Position numbers and translations under genes: made by a program. Positions 18,304 through 29,411 of a stretch of 33,911 nucleotides of DNA are shown in pieces; position 1 is the first letter of the stretch, and each line of letters starts with the position of its first letter. The stretch is from Ministeria vibrans ATCC 50519. Lineage: Eukaryota > Opisthokonta > Filasterea. The notes beneath the pieces are model-generated. The model saw only the letters and a program-made list of their open reading frames with translations, was not told the DNA's origin and searched no databases. Where the stretch lies: NCBI GenBank assembly GCA_943704425.1, contig CALSCP010001624.1, positions 2,283 through 36,193 on the forward strand, given 5' to 3'.

Positions 18304-20123
18304 TCAGTTCTCAAGACACTGCGGAACGTTTTGAAAGTTGGGTTGACAAGGCGGTCGAGAGTCCTTGCGCGCAGCCATCGACAGTTGAAAAAAGAACCTG
18401 AAAAGAAGAGGCGGAGTGAATCAAGAAAGACACAAACAAGGACTGTGTGTCGCTGTGTACCATCGGTCACCGCAATACATAGAGGTGTACGAAGGAATGA
18501 CAGTCTGCTTTGCAATCCCTTTGTAGCCGGCTCGCTCATACAGGTAATTCAACAGATCTTGGTCCTTCCCAATGAACAGCTTACGGTCGGCCCATTCGCG
18601 CGCGAGTGCGTAGTAATTTCTACTGTACTGCGAAATGAGCGACGCAGAGCCCCCGTAGAAAGTGCCTGCAATCAGATTGTATCGAATGCGTGGGTCGGGC
18701 AATTCGGTGTTGAGTAAATCGCATGACGCATTACGGTGCCCATCGGATCCTGGATAGACGTTTAAGCAACATCATACAATTGTTGGTGAGAATGTTTTCG
18801 TGTTTACCAACTTCCGGGTCAACTGGGCGGTTCGCAACGTTCAGATAGTGGTAGGGGTAGACCATTTCAAGAAGAAAGTGGTCTTTGGCGGTCGTCGTAA
18901 GTTGCGTGCGCCAGTGTGACTCGGGCGACTGGTCCGGCCAGTTGAAATCGCGAAAATGCTGAAAAGGAAATGACACTCATATTGAATATTATACGTATTA
19001 TATTGTAAGTGTCTGACTCTGTTTGGGTCGCGAAATGAACCTATTTATAATACATTAAAACCACATATAAAATACATATTCATGAGTACGGACAATATTT
19101 TGATGTATGATGAGAACATTACTATCATACCTGCATCAGCGTAGAAGAAAAAGTCACTGTCAAACGGATTCGACTGTGCAACCTATAAAAACCATGGTGT
19201 GTATCATATTACACACAAGCACAATTTTTACTCACACATACGCACGACACAATAAAAGATCATGAATTATCATCATGCAATCATGACACGCGAATTCGTC
19301 TGAGCTGAATTACAATTGCAAGCTTGGCATAGGATATAATATAATTTATATAAATAGTGTACCTGGTTGAGCAGGTATAGTTTAAAAAACCACATGCAAT
19401 AGAGCGACGGGTTGTGGATTTTCTGCTCTGGGTCGATTGTGTGTGAAAATTCAAAGTCTGCTTTGAAGTCAGCACACACTGGAATGGACCAATAATCGTC
19501 GACAACAATAATCTATATAATATATACGTCGTGAAATGGCGAAATGGAGCATATAAATAAGGGAAAAGATGACGATGAGAATGAGAGGAGAATGAGAGGA
19601 ATATTATGATTTTGATCGATTGGTCATGACAATAGTATAATTATCATTATTATAATAGTACTTTGGTTGTGTCAGGGAAATCGCGACGCCATTCTCTAAT
19701 GCGCTCACACTCGACGGGCGAACAGTAGATGACAAAGGGACCGCGGGCACGCTTGAAGAGCCTTGGCAGCCACTCGCTGTACTTCTCATCACCGTGCTTC
19801 GACGAGTTGAGATGGAAATACGAAGCAACGGCGGTCGCATAGTAACGCGCCTTTCGTTCTTCTGTCTTGTTCGGTGGTGGTGTGACAGACGGCGGCTGTA
19901 CTGGCGGTGCTTCTGTTGCGACTTCAGGTTGCGGATTGGTTGTGATCTCCCCAGAACGAGGTTCGTCTCCCGTAGAGGCGTCGTTGGGCGGGAGAACGTG
20001 ATGGACATTGACGTCTCGCAGACTGTCGGACATCGCTGGCGGCGCTGACAAACGAAACAGCAGTATGCTGGACACTGTGAAGATCAGCACTACAACCGCT
20101 GTGGTTAGCGATAAAGGCCGCAT
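18304..20123 (-). CDS. HtrL/YibB-family type II membrane protein, paralogue A
   Basis: Exons: 20123-19662, 19512-19363, 19182-19131, 19040-19018, 18958-18808, 18749-18461, 18397-18304 (406 residues). N-terminal signal anchor at residues about 8-25 (TTAVVVLIFTVSSILLF), a Pro-rich stem, then a lumenal domain: YATAVASYFHL, RARGPFVIYCSP, HNPSLYCMWFFKLYLLNQ, NPFDSDFFFYADAGSFRD (acidic motif around Asp212, Asp214 and Asp220) and GTFYGGSASLI...GKDQDLLNYL. This order matches the HtrL/YibB family (Pfam HtrL_YibB), thought to be glycosyltransferase-like, so a Golgi sugar transferase is the best guess; activity is inferred. Exon 4 is a 23-base microexon supplying the residues after the acidic motif; its donor is GTCAGA. 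The adjacent B copy indicates a tandem duplication. Confidence 0.78.
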
Positions 20124-20303
20124 GCTGAATGTGAATGACTAATTCTAATTACGACGAGTAATTATTAACAGCTTTTGTAATTTCTATCCATCGCATAATA
20201 ATATAATAAAAAGCACATACGTGTCATCCTTGAAGTAATCCTTGATAAAAACGTGGATCTCGGGCTTTTCTTTCTTTTGTAATTAAGGTTTAGGATACAT
20301 GTG
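20124..20303. other. Spacer between ABC transporter and HtrL-like genes
   Basis: 180 AT-rich bases between two minus-strand genes. It must contain the transporter's 3' end and the promoter of HtrL-like gene A. No other feature is recognised. Confidence 0.4.
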
Positions 20304-23300
20304 TCATTCGCCGGCAGTGTCCAAAGTAAAAGCGCCACTAGAATCATCCTCATCATCATCGTCGTGCCCACCGCCCATCATTTCTACAATACACAAACAA
20401 ATTGAGATACAAAACAAAAACATTCCACAGGGCACGTACGTCTCTTCACAAGTTTCTTGTAAGCGCCATCGGCAGCAAGCAGCTCATCGTGGGTGCCCTG
20501 CTCCACAATACGCCCTCCACCAATCACAATGACCTTATCCGCATCACGGACCTGCACAAGAAAACATCATTAGTGGGGATTGTATACAAGGCTGACGCAC
20601 CGTTGAGAGTCTATGTGCAATGATGAGGACTGTGCGCCCGACCATCGCACGGTTGATTGCGTCCGCAACCACATGTTCACTCTCCGCGTCAAGCGCACTT
20701 GTCGCTTCATCCAGAAGGAGAATGCGCGGCGAAAGCAGAAGGGCACGCGCAATCTAAATGGTGTGTGTTTGTTCAAGAATGGCATTGGCGATGTGAGCTG
20801 ATGATTACGGCAATGCGCTGTTTCTGCCCCCCGGACAGTTTGACTCCACGTTCGCCCACATTTGTTTTGTATCCGTCCTGAAACCCCATGATAAAGTCAT
20901 GGGCGTTAGCCTGACGTGCTGCTGCCTATTAAACATATGAGTCAGACGCGTTTCGCGGTAAAACGTTTTTTTTTTCGTTGTTGTTGTGCTTGTGTCTGAC
21001 TTCAATTTCTTCGTCAGTGGCCGTGAGACGCCCAAAGGCAATGTTCTCGGCAATGGTCGATGAAAAGAGCACTGGCTCCTGCGAGACCATTGCAATGGCA
21101 GTGGTGCGCAGCCAAGTCGAGTCGAGCGTGCGAATACACTAAAACAAAAAAAATATTATCTTTGCATATTCCCTCTTCTGTCAGTTTATCTCGTACCTGT
21201 CCATCAATGGCGATAGATCCTTCATCCGGGTCATAGAAGCGTTGTATAAGTGCCATGAGGGTGCTCTTGCCACCACCCGACGCACCCACCAGCGCAACCA
21301 CACTGCCCACTTCCACATTGAACCTGAGAGACAGAGAAAAGTAGGTATAGGCAAAAAAAAAAAACAATATTAGAGAGAGGGAGAGGAGAGAAACAGTCGT
21401 CAAGAATAAATGAGTGTAATAGTGTGCACTCTCAATGTGGTTTATGTGTTCCGTACGAGACGTTCTTAAGGACGGGCGTGTCTTTTCGCGAGGGGTATGT
21501 AAAAGAGACGTCTGACGCACAAAATATTTAATAATGTTGAAAACGGGAATGTATTGTTGTTCGTCTTGATACCTTCAAAAGTGACTTTCCCTTCAAGGCT
21601 GTCAATCTTATTGTGCCCCTAACAAAAACAGACCAAAACATTATATATTTGCACAGGCACACGAATTCCATATGAGAGAATATTACAGTGATGATCTGAG
21701 GAGTGCGGTCGAGCAGGTTGAAGATGCGGACACTGGCACCGACAGCAGACATGAAATCGCCATAGAGAGACGACAAAACACCAAACGCCATTGCCTGTCA
21801 CACAACCCAATGTTAATTCAAACTATAACCTTGCTTCCTCCTCTCTCTTGCTCTCAATTTTCGTCTTTCTCCCTATTATACAAGCGTACCATTGTGAGAG
21901 TGTAGAGGAGAAAGGAAGTAAGCACTCCGGGTGAAATCTTTCCATTCAGGACTTGCTCTGCACCAAACCAAAGCACAAGCGCCTATGCAACAACGACAAA
22001 AACAAAACACAATTAAGCCAGTCCGTCTTTGTGTGTCTATGGGGATGTCCGTACAATGGCACACTGAGCAATGAGGCCGATGACGCCCGAGAATCCACCC
22101 GTGGCCAGTGCAACTCGTGCGCCAATGTGGTAGCTCGTTTCAATTTGCTCTGAGTATTTTTCAATCGACGCGTCTTCCTTCGCAAACGACCGCACAGTAC
22201 GGATGCTACCCAGCGCCTCCTCTGCTGTCGACGCTGCCTTGCCCAGGGTGTCCTGGAACGCCTTTTGCAGTCGTTTGAGCATCTGCAAGAAAGGGACGTG
22301 GTTGAGTGGTCACAAGACTAGAACCGATTCGAGTGACACATACGCGACCGTAAATGACCGCGCCAATGGCCACCACAGGCACCACACTGAGAATGACGAG
22401 GGTGAGCGACCAGCTCAGATAGAACATGATTGCCAGAGTTCCCACAATCTGCACTGCGTAGCGCGCAAGCATACTAAACAAAGAGAAATGAGGAAGAAGA
22501 GGACAAAGTGTGAGAGAAAGAAACAAAGTGGCAGAGAAGAGGCAGAAAGAAATACTAATAAAACATAGTATTACGAGAAGTTGACGGTGACTGCGTTCTG
22601 AAGGACGGCCGTGTCACTTGCTAGGCGGTTGGTGAGCTCACCGACACGGTTCTTGTCGAAGAAGGAGATGTCCTGCAGCACAATGGCAGAGAAGAGGTTT
22701 TGGCGGAGTCGCGCAACAACACGTTGGCCCGCCAGAGTAAAAACATAGGCGCGCAGGGCGGTGCTAATGGATCCACCAACAAAGATAAGCACAAGAATCA
22801 CAATGCTCTTTTTGAGCTCAGAGTCGCTCTTGCTGCGCGTCACTGCGTCAATGACGTGTCCGAAGAAGGCCGGGGTCGCCAGGTTGGCCAAGCTCGACAG
22901 CAACATGAAGACAGTGCCCACAATGATAAGTTTGAGTTCGGGTCGTGCGAGTGAGGCCAGGCGGCCAATGCTTGCCTGTTTGCGCAGGCGACGGGTGCGG
23001 ATGCGGACGCGTCGTGCCTTCTCCTCGTCCGACTTGCCCTCGTCCTTGCTTGCGTCCATGATGTCGTCATCTTCGTCCTCACCCGAGTCCTCGAGGGCCG
23101 CCGCGCGATCCTCGCTCTCCTTCGCCTCCTGTCGCACACGCGTGTAGTCAATGCCCAGACGCGCACACTTGACTGAGCGCTCGACATGACGAAAGCCGAC
23201 CAGAACCCAGATCGACTCAAACAGCGGCAGGACCATGGCAACCGAGACAAGGGCAAGACCTGTGGAACGCGTGCCCAGCAACACGTAGGTGTTCACAATC

Positions 23301-23826
23301 ATCGAGAGCTTCACAGCATCGAAAATAAACGACGCAATGCTACATAATAATAATAATAGTGTTACTATTACAACACTCATGACAACACAAGTAAGAGAAA
23401 ACCACATTGGAGAGAACACACACAAGAGTGTACACGCGCGTACCACACCACCAAGGCAAGGCCCTGGGCAACAAGGCGTGCGCCGCGCCGATCGCGCAGC
23501 TCAATGTCGTCGATGTGATCGGACGACTGCGACGCATTGAGCAGAAGACTCTCGTCGTCGGAGGAGCGCACAGCGGCCTGCGAGAAGAAGACCCAGCTAT
23601 ACATTGCCGCAAGAAGCATCACGCGTCCCACCGAGAGCATGACCACGTCGAACAGGGACGTGTGCAGCGAGTACGACGCGATTTCAGCATGGACAAACTC
23701 AGCGAGAGTCCCTCCGTAGTCCGTGGACGACGCCAGCCACGTGATCACAGACACCCCTGCGTCCAATGCAAGAAGCACAACCAGGAGCACCCGAAATCGC
23801 GGGTGGGGCAAGTCTTTGGGCTCCAT
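20304..23826 (-). CDS. ABCB-type half-transporter with N-terminal extra membrane domain (ABCB9/TAP-like)
   Basis: Fourteen exons: 23826-23444, 23339-22575, 22473-22344, 22282-22055, 21982-21890, 21794-21687, 21618-21573, 21511-21457, 21323-21197, 21138-21001, 20925-20809, 20753-20601, 20551-20440, 20383-20304 (844 residues). The N-terminal 240 residues have four or five hydrophobic segments (a TMD0-like domain), then an acidic linker ([13 protein letters not shown]). A six-helix exporter core follows with the coupling region [17 protein letters not shown] and [12 protein letters not shown]. The nucleotide-binding domain has Walker [10 protein letters not shown] (616-624), Q-loop SQEP, signature LSGGQ (721-725), Walker [13 protein letters not shown] and H-loop His777. 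It should dimerise and export peptides across a lysosomal or ER membrane, as ABCB9/TAP do; the substrate is not evident. The tail is acidic ([11 protein letters not shown]). The last donor could shift by four bases. Confidence 0.92.
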
Positions 23827-24072
23827 CTGCGATAAAATAATAGTGATTTAGATTGTGTATGGTGAGTTGTCAGTTCCGACTGAAGAATCAACAGAGTGAC
23901 GGATTTGTTGCCAGAGTTCCGAGATCAACAGTTCAACACGCATGCCATGAGTCATAACTGAGAAGGGCAAAGGACGAAGGTGTCTTGATCACTCTGTTGG
24001 AAGGAAGAGGGTTTCATTTTGTTCGTGAGTATTCCTAATTCTTATCAGTCAAGTTCCACTCTCTCGTTTGAG
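23827..24072. promoter_or_regulatory. Divergent promoter region, ABC transporter / Q-rich gene
   Basis: 246 bases between the two start codons. It has a possible 5'-UTR intron signal (GTGAGT at 24025, CTTATCAG before TCAAG at 24050). No other element is recognised. Confidence 0.35.
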
Positions 24073-25582
24073 ATGGACGCTGAGCATTTGGATCAGTTGC
24101 GCCAATACCACTCTCGCAAGGCCATCGAGCACACCAATGTCGAGGTGGAGCAGAGAGAGCGCGAGCGTCTTCTGAGACTCAAGCTGGAGGGCGGCGGTGC
24201 GGGGGGCGGCAGTGGCGGTGCGGCGGCGGGGAGCAGCAGCAGCAGTGGGGGCGGCGGCGGGGGCGGGGGCGCGTCGGCCGACACTCGTCGCAAACGCGCC
24301 AAGCCGGGCCCCAAAGCAGCCGCAGACAAGGCCAAGCAGCAGACGCAACAGCATAGGAATGCGGCGGCGGCGATAGCAGCGTCGGGCGCGTCCGCACTGC
24401 CGGCAACTGCTTCGCCGACCGCAACGACGCCACCAGCGGACGTCCAGACGCCCTTTGCGGGTGCCGCCCCCCACGAGCAGGCGTACGCACACCCGTCGTA
24501 CCACCAGCACCAGTCACACCACCTCCACGTTCCCGGCGAGTTCTCCTCCGAAGACCTCAACATTATGCACTGGATGCAGTCGCAGGAGGACCTGGCACCG
24601 CCCCTTTCCGAAGCCCAGCTGGTCAAACAGCAGATGCTACAGCAACAGCAGCAGCAAGAGCAACAGGAGAAACTGCTAGTGCAACAACAGATGCAACTGC
24701 AACAGCGCAACTTGCAGCAACAAGAGGCGCAGCAGCGACTGCATCAGCAACAAATACACTACCAACAGCAGCTCGAAGAGCAGCGTCGCCAACGACAGGC
24801 GCAAATTCAACAGCAACATCTCATGCAGCTACAAACTTGCTCCAGCGGCGGTCTCAGTCGTAAGACGAACCATCGATGAATTGAGTTGAAACCTGATGTT
24901 CACTACTTACACAGATATGGACACCACTGTGGACGTGCTCCTCGATGAACTCCTGCCCACCAACTCATTGCTTGCAACGCATCCACATGCACAATCACAG
25001 CCAACACAGGCACAAGCACAGCCAACACCGGCACAACACCAGCAACAACACCAGCCCGTACAGCACCAAGTCCTCCCAGTTCAGCAGCAGCAGCAGCACC
25101 ACCACCAACAGTTACAACAACAGCAACTGCAACAACAATTACAACAACAGCAACTACAACAACAACTACACCAACGACAACAACAACAACAACAACAACA
25201 ACAGCAACAACAACAACAACAACAACAGCAACAGCAACAACTACTACTACATCAACAACTACAGCAACAGCAACAGCAACAGCAACATCAGCATCACGCT
25301 AGACCGCTCCACTACACGCTCACGCCACAACAGCAGCACATGCAACAGCACCTCCAGCATCAGCTGCAACAACAACAACAACAACAGCAACAGCAGCAGC
25401 CTATTCCACAGGGGGACATGTCTCTAGACTTCCTGGACTTTCTTCCCAACAGCACCACAGCACCCGCAACTCTACTGCCAACAGCCGCTCCTGCATCGTC
25501 CATGAGTGTCCCTCCCGGCGCTCATCTCTCGTCCGACACACTCGATCGACTCCTCAACGGTCGTGATGCAGACGTACTCTAA
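24073..25582 (+). CDS. Glutamine-rich, probably nuclear protein (484 residues)
   Basis: Exons 24073-24859 and 24915-25582, joined in phase. Order of regions: a short charged helix (DQLRQYHSRKAIEHTNVEVE), a Gly-rich linker, a basic cluster RRKRAKPGPK resembling an NLS or AT-hook-like patch, an Ala/Thr-rich region, EFSSEDLNIMHWMQSQEDL, then Gln tracts broken by Leu and His. After the intron comes an acidic/hydrophobic helix (MDTTVDVLLDELLPTNSLL), a polyQ-rich block at about 320-425 and a second acidic patch, DMSLDFLDFLPN. Two acidic-hydrophobic motifs within Gln-rich sequence are what transcription activators or Mediator/SAGA-like coactivators look like. No conserved DNA-binding domain is seen, so the role is inferred and no family is assigned. 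Confidence 0.7.
25084..25402 (+). repeat. CAA/CAG trinucleotide repeat encoding polyglutamine
   Basis: A (CAA/CAG)n region interrupted by CTA, TTA, CAT and CAC codons within exon 2 of the Q-rich gene. The mixture of CAA and CAG argues for selection on glutamine rather than simple CAG slippage. Confidence 0.9.
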
Positions 25583-25650
25583 AACGGCAGAAAATTGAAC
25601 CTAAGTGTATCCCATTCTAAAATCAAAAACAAACGCAAGAGTCACATGGT

Positions 25651-27995
25651 TTATAGAGAGAGTGCACTCAGAGCAATGTGCGAAAGTGAATCGTAATGGT
25701 GTCCATCGTTGTCGCCCCCACCAAACACAATGACATTCCCATCGGCATAGCTCATTGTGTGCCCCGCAGTGACCCGCCCGTCCAGCACGGACGGGACTAC
25801 TTCTGTCCAGCTTTGCTTATCTATCAACATGGCCGTGTGCGTGGATAAGTGAGTGAAATCATTCGCTAAACAATAAAAAAAAAAAAAAAGAACTGACCCA
25901 AGTCGAATATGTGCGAGTCTGCCAAGGCAGCCTCACCGTCAAACCCGCCAGTGACAAGCAAACGACGACCAGGTAATGCAACGGCAGAATGCCAACTACG
26001 AAGAGTGCGTCAATAACGTACACACTGGGTTATGCATATAATGGTAAAGAAGATAAATAGAGGGAAGAGAAAAACAAGACATTCATGCAATAATTTACTC
26101 CTATTACTTATATATAACTATGTGTCATACCTTCTTGGCGATGGTGCATTACCACTTGTAGTCTCAACGCGAGTGAACTCCATGAGCGTCAGATCAAGGG
26201 TAAACAGATCATTGAAGGCAGTGGGAGTATCCCAGCCGCCAAATATGACCAGCGTATCGTCAAAGAGAGTTGCAGAGTGTCTTAAAAAAACAGTACATGA
26301 AAGTGAGTATCTTTCTCAGTGTGAGTGCGTCTTTTTTTTCTGTGGCTAACCCTGAACGCGGACAGGGCGCATCGCCACTCACAATGGGCTGATACCAACT
26401 CTCGCGCACTATACACACAACAACAATGCCAGTGTCAGTACACGAGAGAGCGCGACATAGCTGCAAATAAAACGAACCAAAATCAAAGATGTGAACGGCG
26501 GCAGAGCATTCGTCGGGAATGTTGACGGACGCATGCCCATGAACTCCCCCAAAGACATACATCTCACCACGGAAGACTGTTGCAGAGTGGTATGAGCTAG
26601 TGGGTGCCTTTCCTGTGTACTACGCACACACGCACACACACATACACACACACATACACATATACGTATAGAGAGGGTTGAGATGTGTCTGAAAACGCGT
26701 GTGCTCGGGCTTACTTTGACTTGCGTCCATTCGCGACTAGCCAGTGAGTACGCGTGGACGTCGTTGAACCAGCGCATGTTTTTGGAGCCACCGAATACGA
26801 CAAGTCGCGCGGCATCCACATCAAGTACTGTCGTGTGACCCATGCGACCCATCGGTACCTGTCCCAAAGGACTGGGCTCGTCGTGCCAGACGGAGCCCTG
26901 GAGACGCCAGAGACGATCGCGAACCATGTCGTCACCGTCACCCTGGCCACCAAACACGACAAAGTTACTTCCACTGTCGTCCACCGCAGTCATCGTGTGA
27001 CCCCACCGTCCCGACGGTGTAGCGCTAGCGACGACGCCTATCGATGGAGACGCATCCAACCCAGTTGTCGTCCTTGCCGAACCGTCCTTGTTCTTCGCAG
27101 GAGAGCCGCACTCAACGTCGTCGCCGAAGTCAAACGCACGAATGTCTTCGGCAGACACCGGAGGGCGTCTCCGCTTAGCATTGGGTGACCCGGAGGGTGC
27201 ACGTCGTTTTCGCCGCGGTGCTGCGTCGTGGCTGGTCTGTGTGTCGTCGTCGTTGTCGTTGTCGGCCTGGTCGGTGTCAACGGCAGAGGACGTTTTGGGA
27301 GTTGCATACAGCATTGGCTGCATGGCGGACACGACATCGTCCACACGGTCGTGCGGGGGCGGTGTGTCGCCCGAGACAACGCGCACCAGCACCTTGGCAA
27401 GGCGCTGCTCCGAGTCCATTCGCGCGCCAACCGCCCGCTCCTCCGCCGTCCACTCAATGCGCTGCGCAAGCGCCGTCGCCCCGGTCGCCCCGCCGAACTC
27501 GCCAACGACCTTGTCCCGCATCCGATGGTCCAACTGCAGCACTACCCGCAGTCGCTGTGTGCCCACCAGCTTCAGTGCGTCTCCCCGGCCATAAACAACC
27601 TACGTTAATATAATTATAATAATAATTTTTTTTTTATAATTTGGCGCCAAATGAATATTGACCAAACACATATGCGACGGGCAGCGCCATGCGATCGTCG
27701 GCATATTGACTGTTCGTGGTACGTACGATGTGATCGGGGAGACTCGCAATGCGACAGCGGTACGCTTTCGGAGAGGATGAGTCGCTGAAGACAAAGGGCA
27801 GTTTAGTCGACATGCACTGTGGAACGACGTCCCTTCGATGGGGCGAACAGGGGCAGAGGCAGTGGTGCCAGCAGGGTGGTGGGTGTGGGGGGGAGGGGAG
27901 GCGCACGAGAGGCCAACGGACCTTGACTGAATGGGCATCAACTTGACGGGCGGAGCGCCATCGTCGATCACTGCAAAGACGACGGGATTCTCCAT
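25651..27995 (-). CDS. Kelch-repeat protein with a basic nuclear-type N-terminal region (579 residues)
   Basis: Exons: 27995-27922, 27832-27670, 27599-26715, 26619-26478, 26408-26351, 26280-26131, 25995-25898, 25820-25651. The C-terminal 300 residues form a six-bladed kelch propeller: GRWGHTMTA...FVVFGG, GRMGHTTVL...LVVFGG, SSYHSATVF...MYVFGG, PRSGHSATLF...LVIFGG, PRSWHSAVA...LLVTGG and AGHTMSYA...VIVFGG. Ahead of it lie an acidic linker (DTDQADNDNDDD) and a bipartite NLS-like cluster (RRKRRAPSGSPNAKRRR, about 208-224). The N-terminal 190 residues (VVYGRGDALKLVGTQRLRVV, LVRVVSGDTPPPHDRVDDVV) match nothing I recognise. Kelch propellers bind partner proteins; a nuclear adaptor or cullin-3-independent scaffold is a guess. 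Exons 1 and 2 are less certain because they use GTCCGT and GTGTTT donors. The gap to the opposing Q-rich gene is 68 bases. Confidence 0.82.
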
Positions 27996-28153
27996 CGCAC
28001 GAACAAAGATGACAGTGCACCAGCAGAAGAGTCGCTCGTGACTAGCCAATGAAGAGAGATGGCAACAGTTATGACTTATGAATTATGACTTGATTATCAC
28101 AGTGGATTAAATGTTAATCATTTTTCGTCTTCACTTTCCTTCGAGCGACGCCA
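27996..28153. promoter_or_regulatory. Divergent promoter region, kelch gene / CLP1 exon
   Basis: 158 bases between the kelch start codon (minus) and the CLP1-like start codon (plus). It has a short imperfect repeat of TTATGA(A/C)TTATGACTT at 28074-28092. This spacing is normal for this genome, which argues that the CLP1 exon is a genuine first exon at its native position. Confidence 0.4.
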
Positions 28154-28249
28154 ATGGAGTCACCGACCGTCGAATCAAAGGAGTTTGAGCTTGGTCGGGA
28201 GCATGAACTCCGTATTGACGTTGCCGAGGGACAACAGGCGACTATCAAG
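28154..28249 (+). CDS. CLP1: CLP1 (polynucleotide 5'-kinase family), first exon only
   Basis: A 32-codon exon starting at the ATG at 28154 and ending in phase 0 at AAG/GTTTGT. Its EFELGREHELRIDV aligns with the start of the CLP1 N-terminal domain (human FELERETELRFEV). CLP1 is an RNA 5'-hydroxyl kinase that acts in mRNA 3'-end formation and tRNA splicing. The Walker-A kinase domain that should follow is nowhere in the window; instead the next exon in frame is the CCDC22 tail, after a T30 tract. So this looks like a gene cut at the poly-T, not a real CLP1-CCDC22 fusion. The match rests on about 15 residues, so it needs a database search. Confidence 0.6.
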
Positions 28250-28267
28250 GTTTGTCATTGACTCACT

Positions 28268-28268
<1 letters not shown>

Positions 28269-28298
<30 letters not shown>
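28269..28298. repeat. T30 homopolymer at the suspected mis-join
   Basis: 30 uninterrupted T bases between the CLP1-like exon and the CCDC22 C-terminal exons. It resembles the T26 tract that ends at the N gap at 17446. Homopolymers of this length are known collapse and mis-join points for assemblers. Confidence 0.97.
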
Positions 28299-28299
<1 letters not shown>

Positions 28300-28307
28300 G
28301 CGTGTAG

Positions 28308-29178
28308 GTTATGGATTTGCTCCCGGAGGCAGACAAGAACATTGCGCTGTTGGAGCAGATGATTGAGCAGAGTGCGGGTCGAATGATGGAACTGGCGACA
28401 CAGTGGGAGAAGCACCGAACGGCACTGATTGCGCAGATGCGACGGGAGAAGGAGCTGCAGAAGGAGCGAATGGGGGCGTCGCACAAGCAGCTCGAGCAGA
28501 TTCGTGAGTTCCGCGAGAAGATGCGACTGACGGCAGAAGAGGCGCGTGAGAAGGAGGAGTTGTACAAGCAGTTGGTGGCTGAGTATGAGAACATGGACAA
28601 GAGCATTCATCGCTCCATGTTCACGCGCCGCATTGCTGAAATTGTCGCCAACATTCAGAAGCAGACCAAGGACATCACAAAGGTAATTATTTTTGTGTGT
28701 GTATGTGTAACAGTGCGTCGCTGATATTGGATTTATTAGGTTCTGCTGGACACGCGCGCACTGCAAAAGGACAGCAATATTCTTGGGGAGCGCGTGCAGC
28801 GCACGTTTTTGGCGACACAGGATTTGATTTGGGCGGCCAAGAGCAACGAGAGCGGAAAGGGCGCAGAGGCAGCCAAGACATCGTACAAAATGCTGGCGGG
28901 ACTGCGCGAGAAGTGCACGTACGAAGAGCACAAAGGACTTAGATGTTCACACTTTTATTGTTTTTGTTTCATCTCACTCTGATTGTTGCTGTAGGGCTCT
29001 TGTGACTATGGTGGAGGAGACGGGTAAGCTGCTGAATGAGATTCGTGATTTGGAGGAGCGCATTGGGACGATTCGCGGACAGAATGTCGAGCACAATATG
29101 GAGAAGATTTTGGCGGATTTGGAGGATATTCGTCGGGAGAATGAGATGATTGAGGGGCGTGTCAAGCGAATGGAGTGA
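28308..29178 (+). CDS. CCDC22: CCDC22, C-terminal part (245 residues)
   Basis: Exons 28308-28682, 28740-28918, 28995-29178. The sequence matches the C-terminal coiled coil of CCDC22, which binds CCDC93 and the Retriever side of the Commander assembly: MDLLPEADKNIALLE, LATQWEKHRTALIAQ, EEAREKEELYKQLVAEYE, RRIAEIVANIQKQTKDITK, DTRALQKDSNILGERVQRTF, YKMLAGLREKC and EETGKLLNEIRDLEERI. The first exon begins in phase 0 (GTT ATG GAT). It follows directly on the last residues of the exon at 16784-17379 (KVRKK-VMDLLPEA), just as human LRLKSR-AVELLPDG does. There is no independent promoter or start codon of its own except through the CLP1-like exon, so it should be treated as the 3' part of the gene at 15527. 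Confidence 0.92.
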
Positions 29179-29411
29179 ATAAAACAATTTCAATGGCAAA
29201 ATGCAAAAGAGTCTGTTTAGGGTCCCCCACACAAGTGACAAGTCACAAGAGCTCCTACTCCTGAGTTCTCCGCCCCATACCTCCATTTCCCTTCAAACCT
29301 GTGAAAACAAAACCTGTCCTCTTATTATTATTTTGTATTTGCGAATAGAGCCGCGATCGACTAAATTCAATCAATTCACACACACATTTTTCATTTTTAT
29401 TTGTCTTCTAA
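29179..29411. other. Spacer between CCDC22 and TRPC4AP
   Basis: 233 bases between two plus-strand genes, with an AATAAA hexamer directly after the CCDC22 stop (29179-29184) that could serve as a polyadenylation signal. No coding sequence is seen. Confidence 0.5.

Noticed and set aside
24093-24710. 205-codon Cys/Ser-rich minus-strand frame
   Set aside because: Antisense of Gln (CAG/CAA) and Gly codons of the Q-rich gene; cysteine runs come from GCA/GCTG repeats, not from a real protein.
28154-29178. A single gene combining the CLP1-like exon with the CCDC22 tail
   Set aside because: Both halves belong to different conserved families whose missing parts are elsewhere; the joint lies at T30. 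Treated as an assembly artefact until spanning reads show otherwise.
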